A stretch of 60,000 nucleotides of DNA, from positions 1,000,174 through 1,060,173 of the forward strand of contig CAUYUJ010014205.1 in assembly GCA_963575745.1 (NCBI GenBank), given 5' to 3'. Under the pieces are notes generated by a model. The model saw only the letters and a list, made by a program, of their open reading frames with translations, had not been told where the DNA came from and did not search any database. The position numbers and the translations under genes are program-made. Shown piece by piece: positions 47,386 through 58,439 of this stretch (positions within the stretch are counted from its first letter, which is position 1; the number at the start of each line of letters is the position of its first letter). Origin of the DNA: Prorocentrum cordatum (taxonomy: Eukaryota; Sar; Dinophyceae; Prorocentrales; Prorocentraceae).

Positions 47386-48420
47386 CTAGCACGTGGGGAC
47401 ACTCCGTTCTCACCAGTGCCAGGGTTTTCATAGGAGGCGGGCAATGCCCCCACTTTGTGGGGGGGCCGGTTCAAGCTCTACCACATTTCCAAACGACTCT
47501 TCGCCACCACCCACACCCAGCTTCCCGCCCTATGACGTTCGGACACTTCACTTCGTGGCCTGCGGACGACCTTGGCTACTACACTGGCGCATGGGTACAG
47601 TGACTTGTTGTGCTACGACGCGACGACGCGCGCATGTGTCCCGCATGGTATTTTTTGCAAGGGATTGTGGCCCCTGGCAGGCGCGCGAACGCCGTTGAAA
47701 GAGCGTGCGAAAGTAGCTCGCGCGAGCTCATGTAACATAAATGTTGAAAAAAAACCATTTGTTTTTAAGGATTCGGACAGCGCGCGCGGGTAGAAATTTG
47801 GAAAATCCGTGCACGTGTTTTTCGAGGACCTACGGTGCGATTCGTGCGATTTTATGATACGCGGTGCTGAAATTCTTAAGAAGCCCAATGGTTTTTGGAG
47901 ATTTCGGCGTGCGCGCGCGAAGAAAAAACGAATGTGTCCCGCATGGTATTATTTGACAGGGATGATGGCCCTGGCAGGTGCGCAACCGTTGTCGCAGAAG
48001 TTCGAAAAAGTTGCTCGCAAAAGCCCGTTTGACAGAAATGTTTAAAAAGTGTTGGGTTTCCTACGAATCCGCAAGAGCGCGCGGGATGAGATTTTGACAA
48101 TTTTTTGTTGAAAAACCATTGGTTTTTTGATGTTTTTATGTTAAAATCGCTGCGAACACTAAGGTTTTGGAAGGATTTCGTCTTGCGCGCGCGAATGTCC
48201 ACTTTACCTTATTTTTTGCAAGGGATTCTTGAAATTTGATTATATTAGAACAAGAAATGTCATTTTCTATTGTTTTTTGCAAGGGAAAGCGGATTACAAC
48301 AAAACAGCCGGATCCTGTACACACCCTCTTTTCTGAGGCTTCCTCACGAAAATGATGAAAATGTAGCTGCGGCCTAGGTGGCGCAGGGGGGGCGCGCACC
48401 AGGGGGCCCAACAATAATTA
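47386..48420 (+). repeat. Diverged relative of the CG-hairpin subrepeats
   Basis: ACGACGCGACGACGCGCGCATG (about 47615) and GGTTTTTGGAGATTTCGGCGTGCGCGCGCG (about 47888) recall the satellite hairpin subrepeats, with TTTTTGCAAGGGATT words at 47650 and 48212. No GAC core. No gene recognised. Confidence 0.5.
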
Positions 48421-48654
48421 TTCTTTAGAAGAAATAATGTTCAACAGCAGCAACATCAACATCAACAACAACAACATCAGCAACAACAACAGCAACAACG
48501 ACCACAACAACAACAGCAGCAACAACAGCTGCAAATACAACAAACAACAACAACGACGACAAGAGCAGCAACAATTACAGCTACAACTACAACTACACAC
48601 ACAACAATTACAACAACATCAGCAGCAACAACAACAGTAGAAACAACAACATCG
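48421..48654. repeat. (CAA)n/(CAG)n microsatellite
   Basis: CAACAACAG-rich tract. It sits where the left arm of the inverted duplication has its TTGTTGCTGTTG tract (23225-23275), so it is probably part of the duplicated unit. Confidence 0.8.
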
Positions 48655-50685
48655 CTTCTCGACCCCCGAGAGGGTACCAAGACAACCCCGAGAAGCTTCC
48701 AAGACGCCTCAAGGTTTCCACAGGACCCCCAGGAGGTCCTGAGAGGCCCCCGAGAAACCCCAACTGACCTCAAAAGGCGCCCGAGAGGCCCCCGTCAGGC
48801 CACCAGAAGCCGCCCCCTCCTCCGCGTCCGCATCTCCAGATCCCCCCCACCCTTCCGCCCTCCCCACCACCGTCTTGGAGCCCCCACGAAATCTCCAAGA
48901 GGTCCCCGAGAGATCTCCGGGTCACCCGGAGATGGTGCTGCAGCATCTCCGGGTGGCACGGAGGGAGACTTTTCGAGACCTTCGTGGAGTTTTCTCGGGG
49001 CCCTCTTGGGGCTCCTTTTGGGGCTCCTTGAGCGCTCCCAAACCGTCCTGGAGCCCCCCAAGAGAGCTCCAAGAAGGCCCCGAGAGGTCTCCGGGCCACC
49101 CGGAAATGGTGCTGTAGCACCTCCGGCGGACCCGGACACTTTTCGGGACCGTCTTGAGTCTTCTCGGGGCCTTCTTGGGGCCCCAGAAGGCCCCCAAGAG
49201 GCCCTTCAAGGCCCAAGAAGCCCTAAGCCCCCAAGAATCTCAACAGACCTCAAGAGCAAGAGGCCCCTGATCATGCTCCAAGAAACCCCCAGCAGGCCCC
49301 AAGAGGCCACCAAAAGGGCTCCCAAGAGGCTTGGCGATCGTCTCAGACATGTACGAATTCGTACAATGTTCGGATACGTGGTGACCCCGGCGCCGCGTCT
49401 ACTTGCGAAAACTCTCCGCATGCCCCCACGCCGCTTCACAAGAGTTCCGGTGGCCCCCTGGGTCCCCTCTTGGGGCCGTCCTGGGGGCTATTTGGGCTGC
49501 ATTGTGGTCCTCACGGGTTGTCTCGGTGCCATCTTGGGTCGTCTTGGAGCCCTCTTCGGTGGCCTCTTAGGCCGTCTTGGGGCGATCCTGGCGGCCTCTT
49601 GGGCCGTCTTGGAGCATTGGAACCCAGAAAAACCGAGAACGCTAAAATCCGCCAGAAAACCAAAAGAAAAACTATGGTTCTGGCCTCGTGCAGCCTCCGA
49701 GGGGGTCCTCTTGGAGCCCCCCGGGGGCGTCTGCAGGGTCTCTTTGGCCGTCTGAAAGCCATTGTGAGCGTCTTGGAGCGCTCTGGGGCCGTCTCGGAGC
49801 CGTCTCGGAGCAGCGCAATCGCACTCGAAGCTCACGCGAAGTCTTTGAATACCTCAGGTTGGAACCCTCCTGAAGGCCCTCAGAACCTGAAGCCGAGCCC
49901 TGCAAGAGGAAGCATTTGTACAAACAGCGGATACTTGGTGACCCCCAGCGTGGAAGCTAAACAAAAATCTCATTGGGGGCCTTCTTGGGTCTCTCTTGGG
50001 CCTTCTTGGGGTTCTTCTGAGAGGGTACGAAATTTTACATACATTTAACACAAGACGCTCTCCAATAAGGAGGCGGTTTGTCTTAAATGTGAGTTGACTA
50101 GTTGGCCCTCCTGGAGGCCTCGTAAAGGCCCTCAGAGGGCTCCCGCAGGGGCCCAAGAGGGCCCAGGAGGGCCCCAAGATGGCTCCCAGAGGGCCCAAAT
50201 GTTCAAACACAAATTTAACACAAGACGCTCTCCAATAAGGAGGCGGTTTGTGTCAAGTGTGCGTTGAATTCTTGGCCCCCTCGGTAGCGTCTTAAGGGCC
50301 CTCAGAAGGCCCATGCAGGGACCCAAGAGGCCCACGAGGGCCACAAGAGGGCCCCAAAAAGGCTCCAAGAGGGCCCGAAATTTAGCACAGCACCAGCACC
50401 AGCAACAGGGGCAGCCCAGGCAGCACCAGCAGCATCAACGCCAGCAATAACAGCTACATCTGTAGCAACAACAACGAGAGAGGCAGCAACGGAAAGATGA
50501 TCCCAAGATGGACCCAACAAGGGTTTTGGAAAGGATCACGAGATTACCCCTGTCGCCCCAAGATGTCCATCCCTGCTAAGCAATGGCTCCTAATATGACC
50601 CCAGAGCAACCCTGCGGCCCCAAGAGAACACCGAGACGGACCCATTGTCTTCCGACTGAACTAAGGCTACCGCACGACCCCGATT
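48655..50685 (-). repeat. Right arm of the long inverted duplication
   Basis: Reverse-complement counterpart of 20928-23275, colinear along its length with internal indels. It also carries an internal direct repeat: ACACAAGACGCTCTCCAATAAGG at about 50050 and 50219. No protein gene seen. Confidence 0.8.
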
Positions 50686-50739
50686 TTACTCCGCTGGCCG
50701 GAAGCCTCGGCAACACGGGGTGGGGATCACGCAGCCCCG

Positions 50740-52077
50740 ATGGTTTTTGAAGTCCTCCGGGACACGGGTTACTCCGATATGGATTGGTTTCGGTTGGCTC
50801 AGAATCGCCGTGCCTGGCGCCGGAGCGTGAATCGTCGTTTCGCACGCCAGCCATTGACCCCCGAGGAGCGCCACCAAATTAACCGGTGGCGGCTGGGTAC
50901 GGATTTACCAGCGCTCACACCTCCGGCGACTACGCATTACTCCGTCCGCCCTTCTTGCCGGGAGGAGGAGGAGGAGGAGGAGGAGGAGGAGGAGGAGGAG
51001 GAGGAGGAGGAGGAGGAGGAGGGGGAGGAAGACCGTGGTGTTGGCGCCGGGAACGGTTACGCTTGCCCGGTTTGCGACCAGCAGTTTGCCAAGGCGAACC
51101 AGCTTACGTTCCACTACTACGAAGTTCATGCAATCCGCAACCCGGAAATAACCACCTTGAGTCACGTCCGTTGCCTGGCGTGCCTTGGGTGCTTCTCCCG
51201 AGAGCTACTCAAAAGACATGTGTGCCCAGCGAAAGAGGAAGCATCGTGGAGGGCAGAAAAATCCTTGGCAGGGTGGCTCCCTGTGGCACATGGCCCGGCC
51301 CCGCCGCCGCCAGCCGCGTGGTGGGCAGCCACTGACGGATCAGGTGTGGGTTTAGCAGGCTGGGGAGTTGTAATTTTCCGCTGGCCCATTGTAAATGACG
51401 TCCCCGAATTCGTCTTACACGGCCCCGTAGTCACGGGTAGCTGGCACCCTCTTTGGCTCGGCGCGGGGGGACGCACCAACAATGCCGCTGAACTCTCCGC
51501 GTTGGGGGAACTCATGTTATGGCTCCTCCACGAGGCGCCCGACGACGGCCTGGTTCCCGTACACATACGTTTCGACTCGCTGTATGCGGCTCGCATGGCA
51601 CAAGGGGTGTGGGTACCGAGAACCAACGAGGTATTGGCGCAACGTGTGAAAACACTCACGGATCAGGTCGCCGCGCGGAGGGTTATCACGTGGGAACACG
51701 TCTACGGACACACAGGGGCACACGACAACGAATTAGCCGATCGTGCGGCAGCGGAGGGCACCACTGGGGCTATCTCGCCACAGAGCCGCCGATGGGCGGA
51801 GCCGCATCTGGCTGGCTTACCTGGCGGGTGTGGCAGATCGCGGAGGAGGCGCTCCGTTACGGCGACGCCCGGCGGCGGTGGCTGCGGGGGTGGCCCGCAG
51901 GCCAGCGGCGGCGGTCGCTCTGCCAGCCGCACAAGCGGCGGTACACGCTCCGGCAGTAGCAGGGCGGTCGCTCCGGCGCCGCCCTGCCAGCGCGGCCCCT
52001 CCAGGGGCGCCGCCAGCGCGACGCCCCAGGGCAGCGTGAAGTTGCATTACGCATCAGAGTTCTCCTCCCCTGGCTGA
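50740..52077 (+). CDS. LINE 3' end: C2H2 zinc finger and RNase H domain, 445 residues
   Basis: N-terminal LAQNRRAWRRSVNRRF is typical of the extreme C-terminal RT-linked part of LINE ORF2. A poly-Glu run of about 20 residues (75-97, from a GAG microsatellite) follows, then a C2H2 finger CX2CX12HX4H (residues 109-130), a second Cys-rich site CLACLGCF...KRHVC, and a complete RNase H1 fold: Asp199 in ATDGSG, Glu251 in NNAAELSALGE, Asp279 in RFDSLY, His in YGHTGAHDNE and Asp334 in LADRAA. All catalytic acids are present. The Gly/Arg-rich tail after about 350 may be frameshifted. No RT lies upstream, so the element is 5' truncated, or the RT part is lost in the inverted duplication. The frame is open upstream of the ATG. 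Confidence 0.75.
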   Translation: MVFEVLRDTGYSDMDWFRLAQNRRAWRRSVNRRFARQPLTPEERHQINRWRLGTDLPALTPPATTHYSVRPSCREEEEEEEEEEEEEEEEEEEEGEEDRGVGAGNGYACPVCDQQFAKANQLTFHYYEVHAIRNPEITTLSHVRCLACLGCFSRELLKRHVCPAKEEASWRAEKSLAGWLPVAHGPAPPPPAAWWAATDGSGVGLAGWGVVIFRWPIVNDVPEFVLHGPVVTGSWHPLWLGAGGRTNNAAELSALGELMLWLLHEAPDDGLVPVHIRFDSLYAARMAQGVWVPRTNEVLAQRVKTLTDQVAARRVITWEHVYGHTGAHDNELADRAAAEGTTGAISPQSRRWAEPHLAGLPGGCGRSRRRRSVTATPGGGGCGGGPQASGGGRSASRTSGGTRSGSSRAVAPAPPCQRGPSRGAASATPQGSVKLHYASEFSSPG

Positions 52078-52378
52078 ATTTTCTGGGTTGGGAGCCTGTT
52101 CGGTCCATGCCCCACACAGCCGCTGCCTACGTTGCAGTGGCTGGGGCGGCCTACGTTGCCACGGCTTACATGCCGACCCGGGCCGACAGGCTAATGAGCC
52201 CCCTATCTCTCTAGTGGATTTCGGCCGGGGGAGGGGTGGGGATGGAGGCGGGGAGGAAGAAGAGGGGGGTGGGGCACCTGCCGCTGGCACATCGTAATCT
52301 CATCGACATTACCCATAGCTATTTAGCGTCCACTCTGTTTGCCCTTGCACCCCTTTCCGATACCTTATCGGCTGGATC

Positions 52379-53362
52379 ATGCCGGCGAAGGCCAACCCCG
52401 CGGAAGCCGGTGCCCGCTCGGCCGCGCGCCGGAGGGAGGCGACGCAGCTGTTCCGCGAAGAGACGGAGCTTCGGCTCGACCGCCTCGAGGGCAGGTTGCT
52501 TCGGACCGAGCGTAAGGTAGAACTTCTGTACCAGCCCTACTCCGTCGTGGTGGAGAACAGCCAGAGGTTGGCCACGCTGCACGCGGCGTGCCTCCGCTCG
52601 GACAGGTCCGGGGCGGGGTGGCCGACTTTCTGCGCGACGGCGCTTGATGAGGTCGGAAAAGAGGCGGCTGCACACCTGGGGCTCGCGTGGCCCGTCACGG
52701 CGGGTCCGCGGCCAGAGCCGGCTACGTGCCGCGAGGAGGTCGACAAGTGGTTCAAGACTCAGGTGTTCGAGCGGTGGTACAGCGCCTTCGGGTCAGCCAA
52801 GGTCGTCCACGTGGACGTGCACAAGGCCGCCGGAACGACCAACGTGAAGGCTGGGTACTTTACCTTGCACTTTCAGGTAACTAACGCGGCGCAGACCGCG
52901 CACGACCTCTTGAGCTCTCATGTAGAGGGGTGGCTGACCCTCGCCTCTGGCAGGCCCTGGGGTGGAGAGTTGCCTCCTGCGCCAGCTTCCGCAGGAGCCG
53001 CTAACAGGGTGTTTCTACTGCACAAGTGCAGGCCGCGCCGCGAGCAACAGGACCGGCGCGTTCGGGCCCGCACGGACAGTGGATCGGCGTCCTCGGCGCC
53101 GGCAAGAGCAGCGGCGGCAGCGGCTGCAGCGCCAGCGGCAGGGCCCCTGGGTGATGAGGAAGCGGGGGGAGAAGCCGCAGCTCCGGCTGGGAATGCTGGG
53201 GGCGACGCGGCCGCGGCCCCGAGGCGGGAGGAGGTCGAGGTGGCTGCGCCTTTGGCCCCCGCTCCGGCCGGAAAGTGCCGCCAGAAGGGCTGCAAGGGTA
53301 AGGACGGTGGCCGGGGCAAGGGCAAGGGCCTGAACAAAGGCAAGGGCCAGCGCTGGCGCTGA
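52379..53362 (+). CDS. Coiled-coil protein with basic Gly/Lys tail, 327 residues (LINE ORF1-like)
   Basis: Begins MPAKANPAEAGARS. Residues about 20-52 (ATQLFREETELRLDRLEGRL and on) form a heptad-like coiled coil, then a globular middle (about 60-215: DKWFKTQVFERWYSAFG, AGYFTLHFQVTNAA). An Ala-rich linker leads to a Lys/Gly-rich C-terminus with KCRQKGCKGKDGG that should bind nucleic acid. Coiled coil, globular domain and basic tail fit an RNA-binding LINE ORF1 in outline, but I see no diagnostic RRM motif. It lies 300 bp downstream of the RNase H ORF in the same direction, so it is either an accessory ORF placed after ORF2 or the start of another element. Confidence 0.55.
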   Translation: MPAKANPAEAGARSAARRREATQLFREETELRLDRLEGRLLRTERKVELLYQPYSVVVENSQRLATLHAACLRSDRSGAGWPTFCATALDEVGKEAAAHLGLAWPVTAGPRPEPATCREEVDKWFKTQVFERWYSAFGSAKVVHVDVHKAAGTTNVKAGYFTLHFQVTNAAQTAHDLLSSHVEGWLTLASGRPWGGELPPAPASAGAANRVFLLHKCRPRREQQDRRVRARTDSGSASSAPARAAAAAAAAPAAGPLGDEEAGGEAAAPAGNAGGDAAAAPRREEVEVAAPLAPAPAGKCRQKGCKGKDGGRGKGKGLNKGKGQRWR

Positions 53363-53489
53363 GCGGCGCATTTCTCCTATGCAGGGCTTCCCCTCCCTTC
53401 TCCTTTCTTCCCCCCCTTTACCCTCCGTCAACCCCTTTCTTCCACTAATACAATACCAACATCATCCCCCCCTCTTTTGCATGCTCTAG

Positions 53490-54050
53490 GTTCGGTTTTT
53501 AACAAACTGGTGGTGCACCACCGCCAGGCCGCAGGCGTCGCCGGCACATGCAGCGGTCACCTCCCTCGGAAGTGCACAATTCACTTACAATTCACTTAGA
53601 ATAACACATCGCCCTTCCATTCCCCCCCTCTTTCGGCCAAACGGGGCCGTTCTTGCGTACTCTTCTATGTCCGGATTTTTACACCTCTGGCGGCGTACCA
53701 CCGCCAGGCCGCAGGCGACGTCGGCACAGACAGCGGGAATTAGTCAGCATCACACGTCCTTCCCCCATCTTTTGCATACTCTTTGTTCGGATGTTAAACA
53801 AACTGGTGGTGTACCACCGCCAGGCCGCAGGCGTCGCCGGCACATGCAGCGGTCACCTCCCTCGGAAGTAAACAATTCACTTATAATACCAACATCGCCC
53901 TTCCATCCCCCCCCCCTCTTTCGGCCTAACGGGGCTGTTCTTGAGTGCTCTATGTCCGGATTTTTACACCTCTGGCGGTGTACCACCGCCAGGCCGTAGG
54001 CGACGTCGGCACAGACAGCGGGAATTAGTCAGCATCACACGTCCTTCCTT
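53490..54050 (+). repeat. Tandem repeat with CTGGYGGYGYACCACCGCCAG hairpins
   Basis: Two copies of a roughly 290-bp composite unit (53490-53780, 53780-54050), each with two hairpin half-units. The palindromic word occurs at about 53510, 53688, 53800 and 53970; the last reads CTGGCGGTG-TAC-CACCGCCAG. The half-units alternate GCAGGCGTCGCCGGCACATG and GCAGGCGACGTCGGCACAGA sequels. It lies 3' of the coiled-coil ORF and may be its 3' UTR. Confidence 0.7.
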
Positions 54051-54059
54051 CCGCAAAAG

Positions 54060-54276
54060 CGTGCCTCGCCGAGGGGGTTGGGGAGTTCGCCCCTCTGGGG
54101 TGGCTGCGGCGGTGGCGGGGTTCCCGCCTCCTCTCACTTGTTTGGTCCCCTCTCCTCCCCTCCCTGGGCGTCCTCCTGGCCTCTTCCTCCCCGCTTTCCG
54201 GGCGTCCTCCGCCCCCCCCCCGCGCCATCGCCCGATGTGGCTGTCGAGTGGGCTGTGGTCCATTGCGACCCTCAGG
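54060..54276. other. Non-coding spacer
   Basis: GC-rich, pyrimidine-rich sequence; no gene seen. Confidence 0.4.
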
Positions 54277-54620
54277 GGCCGAGGGCGGACGACAGGCTGA
54301 GGAGAGGAAGAGGACGGCCGACACATGTGACACCTTTCGTGTTCTCTGTGTGACGTGCGCTCAGAACAAACAGCCGGCCGAGGGCGAGCGACAGGCTGAG
54401 GTGAGGAAGATGAAGGGTGACACATGTGACACCTTTCGTCTTCATGATGTGGCGTGCGCTCAGTACAAACACCCGGCCGAGGGCGTGTGACAGGGTGAGG
54501 TGACACGATTCGTCTCCTTTATGTGGCGTGCGATCAGTACAAACACCCGGCCGAGGGCGAGCGACAGGGTGAGGAAGAGGAAGGCCGTCACATATGACAC
54601 GATTCGTCTTCATTGTGTGG
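54277..54620 (+). repeat. Tandem repeat, about 99 bp unit, four copies
   Basis: GGCCGAGGGCG begins units at about 54277, 54376, 54475 and 54549 (spacing 99, 99, 74). Each has GACACATGTGACAC or GACACGATTCG and GCGTGCGCTCAGTACAAACA. Open frames on both strands follow from the repeat. Confidence 0.75.
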
Positions 54621-55690
54621 CGTACGCTCTTATTGTCACCGTCGGAGGGCTATTTTTCCCCTCCCTGCAGGGAGACAACAGCTATGTTGCATTTAGTGTT
54701 TTTGGTTTGGCATAGAACATCCTACCCTGTTACCCCACTCTCCCCGGGGGGTCCGCTCTCCCCCTCCCCCCCCGAACCGTTTGAGAGGTCTTTCTTTTTG
54801 GGTCCGGCTGGAGTGGGCGGGTGTTTGTGTTCGTATTTGGCTCTTTTTTGGATTCCCGCCGGGGTTTGTAGTTTGCCGTGGCGGTTGGGGGGCCCATAGG
54901 TCTGGCCGTCAACCCCAACAACAACGACGCGCGCGCGTGCACTTCGACAAGTATGACGCGCAGGATTTTTGCGACAAGACGATTTTTGGTAAACGAATGC
55001 GCGCGCATACTGGCGTCGGAAACGATTGCGAAATTCTCACGCGCTACGCGTGGTTTGAACTCCCCGACCCCCCCGACTGCAATGTTGGTTCCGGATCTTT
55101 CGAGCGCGAATGTCCGAGCGGCGATAGGCTTTGAATTGCGGGGGTGGGGGAGGGTCGCTCGTTGTATCCCTCAACCGTTCCATCTCGTATAATGTTACGT
55201 CGTGGGCAGCTCTAAATCGCATTTCCCTGGCTGGGATTCTCCTCGCGCGCCTCGCTGAGCCGACCGAGGCAGACGAGGTCCACGACGACGTCAGAACGCC
55301 CGGGCCACCCGCGGGGGCCCAGAAGATAAACGCGCCTCGCGCGTCGAGGCTCAGGCTGGAGAGCCAGCCCTCTCCAGGGGCGGCGGCGCGAAGGCGCGAC
55401 GGCGAGCAGATTGCCGCGCGCTGCGCCTCGCGGGGCGCGACGCGCGAAGTTGGGCGACCTACGATCGCCCAGATGCCGATGAGAGCGCGTGGCGACGCTG
55501 CGCCCCCGGCACGCGCGGCGCCTTGACGCGCTTGGCTCGCCTGGCGCGCGCGGCGAAACCAGGCGCGCCAATCAGAGATGGCGCGCGATGTGCAATTTCT
55601 TCACGCTTCGCGCAACCTCGCCAGTCCATCCAGCAGCGATACTCAGAGGAGTTGCTTTGACCAGGGCAGCGCAGTAGATGTAGGAGCACG
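54621..55690. other. Non-coding or unrecognised stretch
   Basis: No family motif seen in any frame. ACGACGCGCGCGCGTGCACTTCG at about 54926 resembles the satellite hairpin word. A GC-rich segment at 55300-55560 keeps several frames open by composition. Confidence 0.4.
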
Positions 55691-55789
55691 TAGTGCAACA
55701 AAAGGGGGGGGGGGGGGCAGCCGTCAAACCGCAATTCGGCATCAGCCTGAGCAGGCCCAGAAGTGAACCAGAACTGCGCAGAACCGCGC

Positions 55790-56150
55790 TAGCGGCAGCG
55801 CGTTGTCTCATTAAACGGCAATGGCCCCACGAGGTAAAAAACAACCTCGGCGAGGCATCCAAACAGAGGGCGCACGCCGAGGCATTCTGTATACCGAAGA
55901 AGTCACCATACCTAAACGCGCTGGACTTCGCAAGGTGGGAGGCAATTGGTCGGAAAATGCCCGACCAGGAGCGGCACGTAGCCAAGAGCACTAGAGTCGC
56001 GGGCAGCGCGCGGACAACCGCTGTACAAGGTCGCGCGCACGGTCCGAAGACCCGGTTTCGTGAAGAAGTCAAGCATGGCAATGCACCGCGCATGCCAGCT
56101 TGATTTACAAGCCAAACGGGGGCATTTTGAGGAAGGGGGCGTCGGCTTGC
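55790..56150 (+). pseudogene. Tc1/mariner-like transposase relic (C-terminal part)
   Basis: The frame contains PKKSPYLNALDFARWEAIGRKM (about 55893-55960), close to the SPDLNPxDxxxW signature before the third catalytic acid of Tc1/mariner transposases. After a frameshift near 56050 comes a C-terminal-like stretch with RACQLDLQAKRGHFEEGG. The two first catalytic acids and the DNA-binding domain are not visible. It would be an inactive fragment of a DNA transposon; terminal repeats were not found. Confidence 0.5.
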
Positions 56151-56751
56151 CTGGGCGCCCCGATAAGGTGCCCACATGGATTAAACCCTCGGCGCATCCA
56201 CCGGGCCCAGGCCTCTCTGGGAGAAGAATTACAAGGTCGACGGGGTCCAGGGAACCTTTGTGCAACAAATGTCACTGTGGCGAGATGCGCCTTCATGGTG
56301 AGGGGGTGAAAGAGCGTGTTCGTCCCCTCTGGCTCGATGGCTGCTAGGTCGTCTGCTATGCCATATGGTCCTCCTTGTCTCCCACTCCTGGCTGTGGTCA
56401 TGAGCTCCTTCCACTCGCCTCTTGCGGTGACGCTTTCGCTCGGCGTGTCCATGATGGTTATGAGGATGATCGCGTCCTTGGCGTTTGTGTTGCATTTGTC
56501 GCAGGTGTCCTGCGACGTCTTGATGATGGAGTGCTCGGCGATGGCGAAGTGGTCAAGTCCAGCTTCGGTTTGCTAGTCCATGCTTTCGATCGGGGTTCCA
56601 TCTGTAAAGTGTGCATTCGCGTTCTGGAACCGCCCTTGGCGGTCTCTCTCCGAAGGTTAGCAAAGATCAATACGTAATCAAAAGTGTTTGAGCCAATCAG
56701 CGCCTGAGCACCACTGGGACTGTGAACACCCAGCCGCTGGTGGGACCACAT
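56105..56751 (-). pseudogene. Broken minus-strand coding relic of unknown family
   Basis: Coding-like sequence in two frames. The first part (from 56751) includes NTFDYVLIFANLRRETAKGG and RSKAWTSKPKLD. Near 56560 the reading moves to another frame: EHSIIKTSQDTCDKCNTNAK, then TPSESVTARGEWKELMTTAR and GGPYGIADDLAAIEPEG. CDKC could be half of a zinc site. The varied, non-repetitive amino-acid composition distinguishes it from the low-complexity ORFs around it. The family is not recognised. Confidence 0.4.
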
Positions 56752-56839
56752 TGCCAGTGAACGCTCCCAAACTCCTTCATCGAAAGAACTCCTTCATCGA
56801 AAAACTCCCTCACCAAGAAACCCATGTATCCAAAAACTC

Positions 56840-57240
56840 TTTCATCGGACAATTTTTGTCCTTGTCCTCCTCGCCCTTGTCCTCGTCCTCCTCTTCCTGC
56901 TTTTTCTCCTCCTCCTCCTCCTTCTCCTTCTCCTCGTCCTCACGATCTCGTCCACATCCTTCGTCGTTGTCCTCGTCCTTTCCCTCCTCCCCCTCCTCCC
57001 CCTCCTCCCCCATCCCCCATCCTTCGCCTACTCCTCTTCCTCCTCCTCTTCCTCCTCCTGGTTCTCGTCATCACCCTCGTCCTCGTCCTCCTCCTCGTCC
57101 TCCTCCTCTTCCTCGCCCTCGCTCTCTTAGTCCTCGTCCTCCTCGTCCTCGTCCTCCTTCACCTCCTCGTCCTACTACTCGTGCCTCCTCCCCCGTCCTC
57201 ATCATTTTCCTTCTTTGGTTCCTCCTCCTCGCCCCCCGCG
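56840..57240. repeat. (CTC)n/(GTC)n low-complexity tract
   Basis: CTCGTCCTCCTC-type array. No gene. Confidence 0.85.
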
Positions 57241-57540
57241 CGGGCCCAGGGATTGCCCCGATAGGCCTGCCAGGCCGGCCCCCCTCGCTCCGAAGCAACA
57301 ATGCAACGGCCTAGATTACGCACCGAACGCACAGGAGCGGGCTACGTTGCGGCTCAGAAAACGCGGGGGACCAGGAAGGGCTCCAGGTCGACGTGCAGCG
57401 CCAAAATGGCGAGGAGCAAGAAAGCTGGTGGGGATTATTTTTCCTCGCGGGCGTAAGCGGAAGCGCAGGCGCCGAGTTGAAAGGTCCGGGCCACGGGCCA
57501 ATCTAATTAGCAACGCGCCGCTGGTGGGGATTCGCGAAGC
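57241..57540. other. Spacer without recognisable gene
   Basis: Mixed GC-rich sequence, no family motif in any frame. Confidence 0.4.
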
Positions 57541-57860
57541 GTCAAGAATTCCATATATCATTCTCAATGTGGTCTCACAGAAACCCTTGCCCACAGACTC
57601 GCAAGATATACTTGCAAATGGCGCCGTAGACTCAAAAATGATCTGTACCGCCTCATGGGACTCTCAAGTGGGCCCCCCAATCAGGATTCCTTCCAATGGG
57701 CCCAGCGATTGGGTGCTTTCCTATGGGCTGTCCAATTGGGATTCTTTTTCGTGGGGCTCTTTCCACGGCGGCGTTCCCAATCGGCATTCCCTCTCATAGA
57801 GACCCCCTCTCGTGGGCGCCTCAATTCGGATTCCTTCTCCTGTGCTCCACCAGCTGAAGT
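57541..57860 (+). repeat. Degenerate 45-55 bp tandem repeat
   Basis: Repeated CCAATTGGGATTCC / TTCTCATGGGGC-like words at about 57677, 57730, 57777 and 57822. Confidence 0.5.
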
Positions 57861-57929
57861 TCTTTCTCATGGGGTGCATCTGCGTCAGTTTCCCGCGATA
57901 CTCCCGCCAGCGCACGCGTTACCCAGTCG

Positions 57930-58240
57930 CACGGCGTGGCGCCACCTCAGTCGCGAAGCGAAAGACCCACCACTCGCGGAGCAAGACCCCCGCGGAAGCG
58001 ACGCATGACCAGTCCCCCTCTTTAAGGGGGCCACGCGGGGATAGAGGCCGAGAAGGATTTCGCAGCTGCGGCCGCCCCCGCCCGCGCGAGATCCCTGCCC
58101 GTCGCGAGCAGTGCCGAGACGCGCTGTGAGGCGCCACCCTGGTCGCGGAGCGAGACCCACCCACCAATCGCGGAGGGAGGCCCCCGCGGCACGACCCCCT
58201 CCTTTGAAGAGGAGTTGCGCGGAGGCAGCGGCGGGATATG
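57930..58240 (+). repeat. Two-copy repeat, about 190 bp apart
   Basis: GGCGCCACCTCAGTCGCGAAGCGA...GACCCCCGCGG (57939) recurs as GGCGCCACCCTGGTCGCGGAGCGA...GGCCCCCGCGG (58129), each followed by a CCCCCTCTTTAAGGGGG or CCCCCTCCTTTGAAGAGG inverted word. Confidence 0.6.
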
Positions 58241-58439
58241 ATTTCCCCCCTCCGGTGCGGACGAAGCACGTGTTGGAAGGCTGGTGGGCTGGGATCTGGG
58301 CCTGCGCGTATGCGATGCAAAACCCCCCTCTTGGGTGGCCTCCCCCCCTTCTTTCTGACACCAGCTTGCGTGCGCTTTATGTCCGCATAACTGGCCTGCC
58401 AATCCCACTTGGGAAAAATCATTGATCAGCCCGCGCTCC

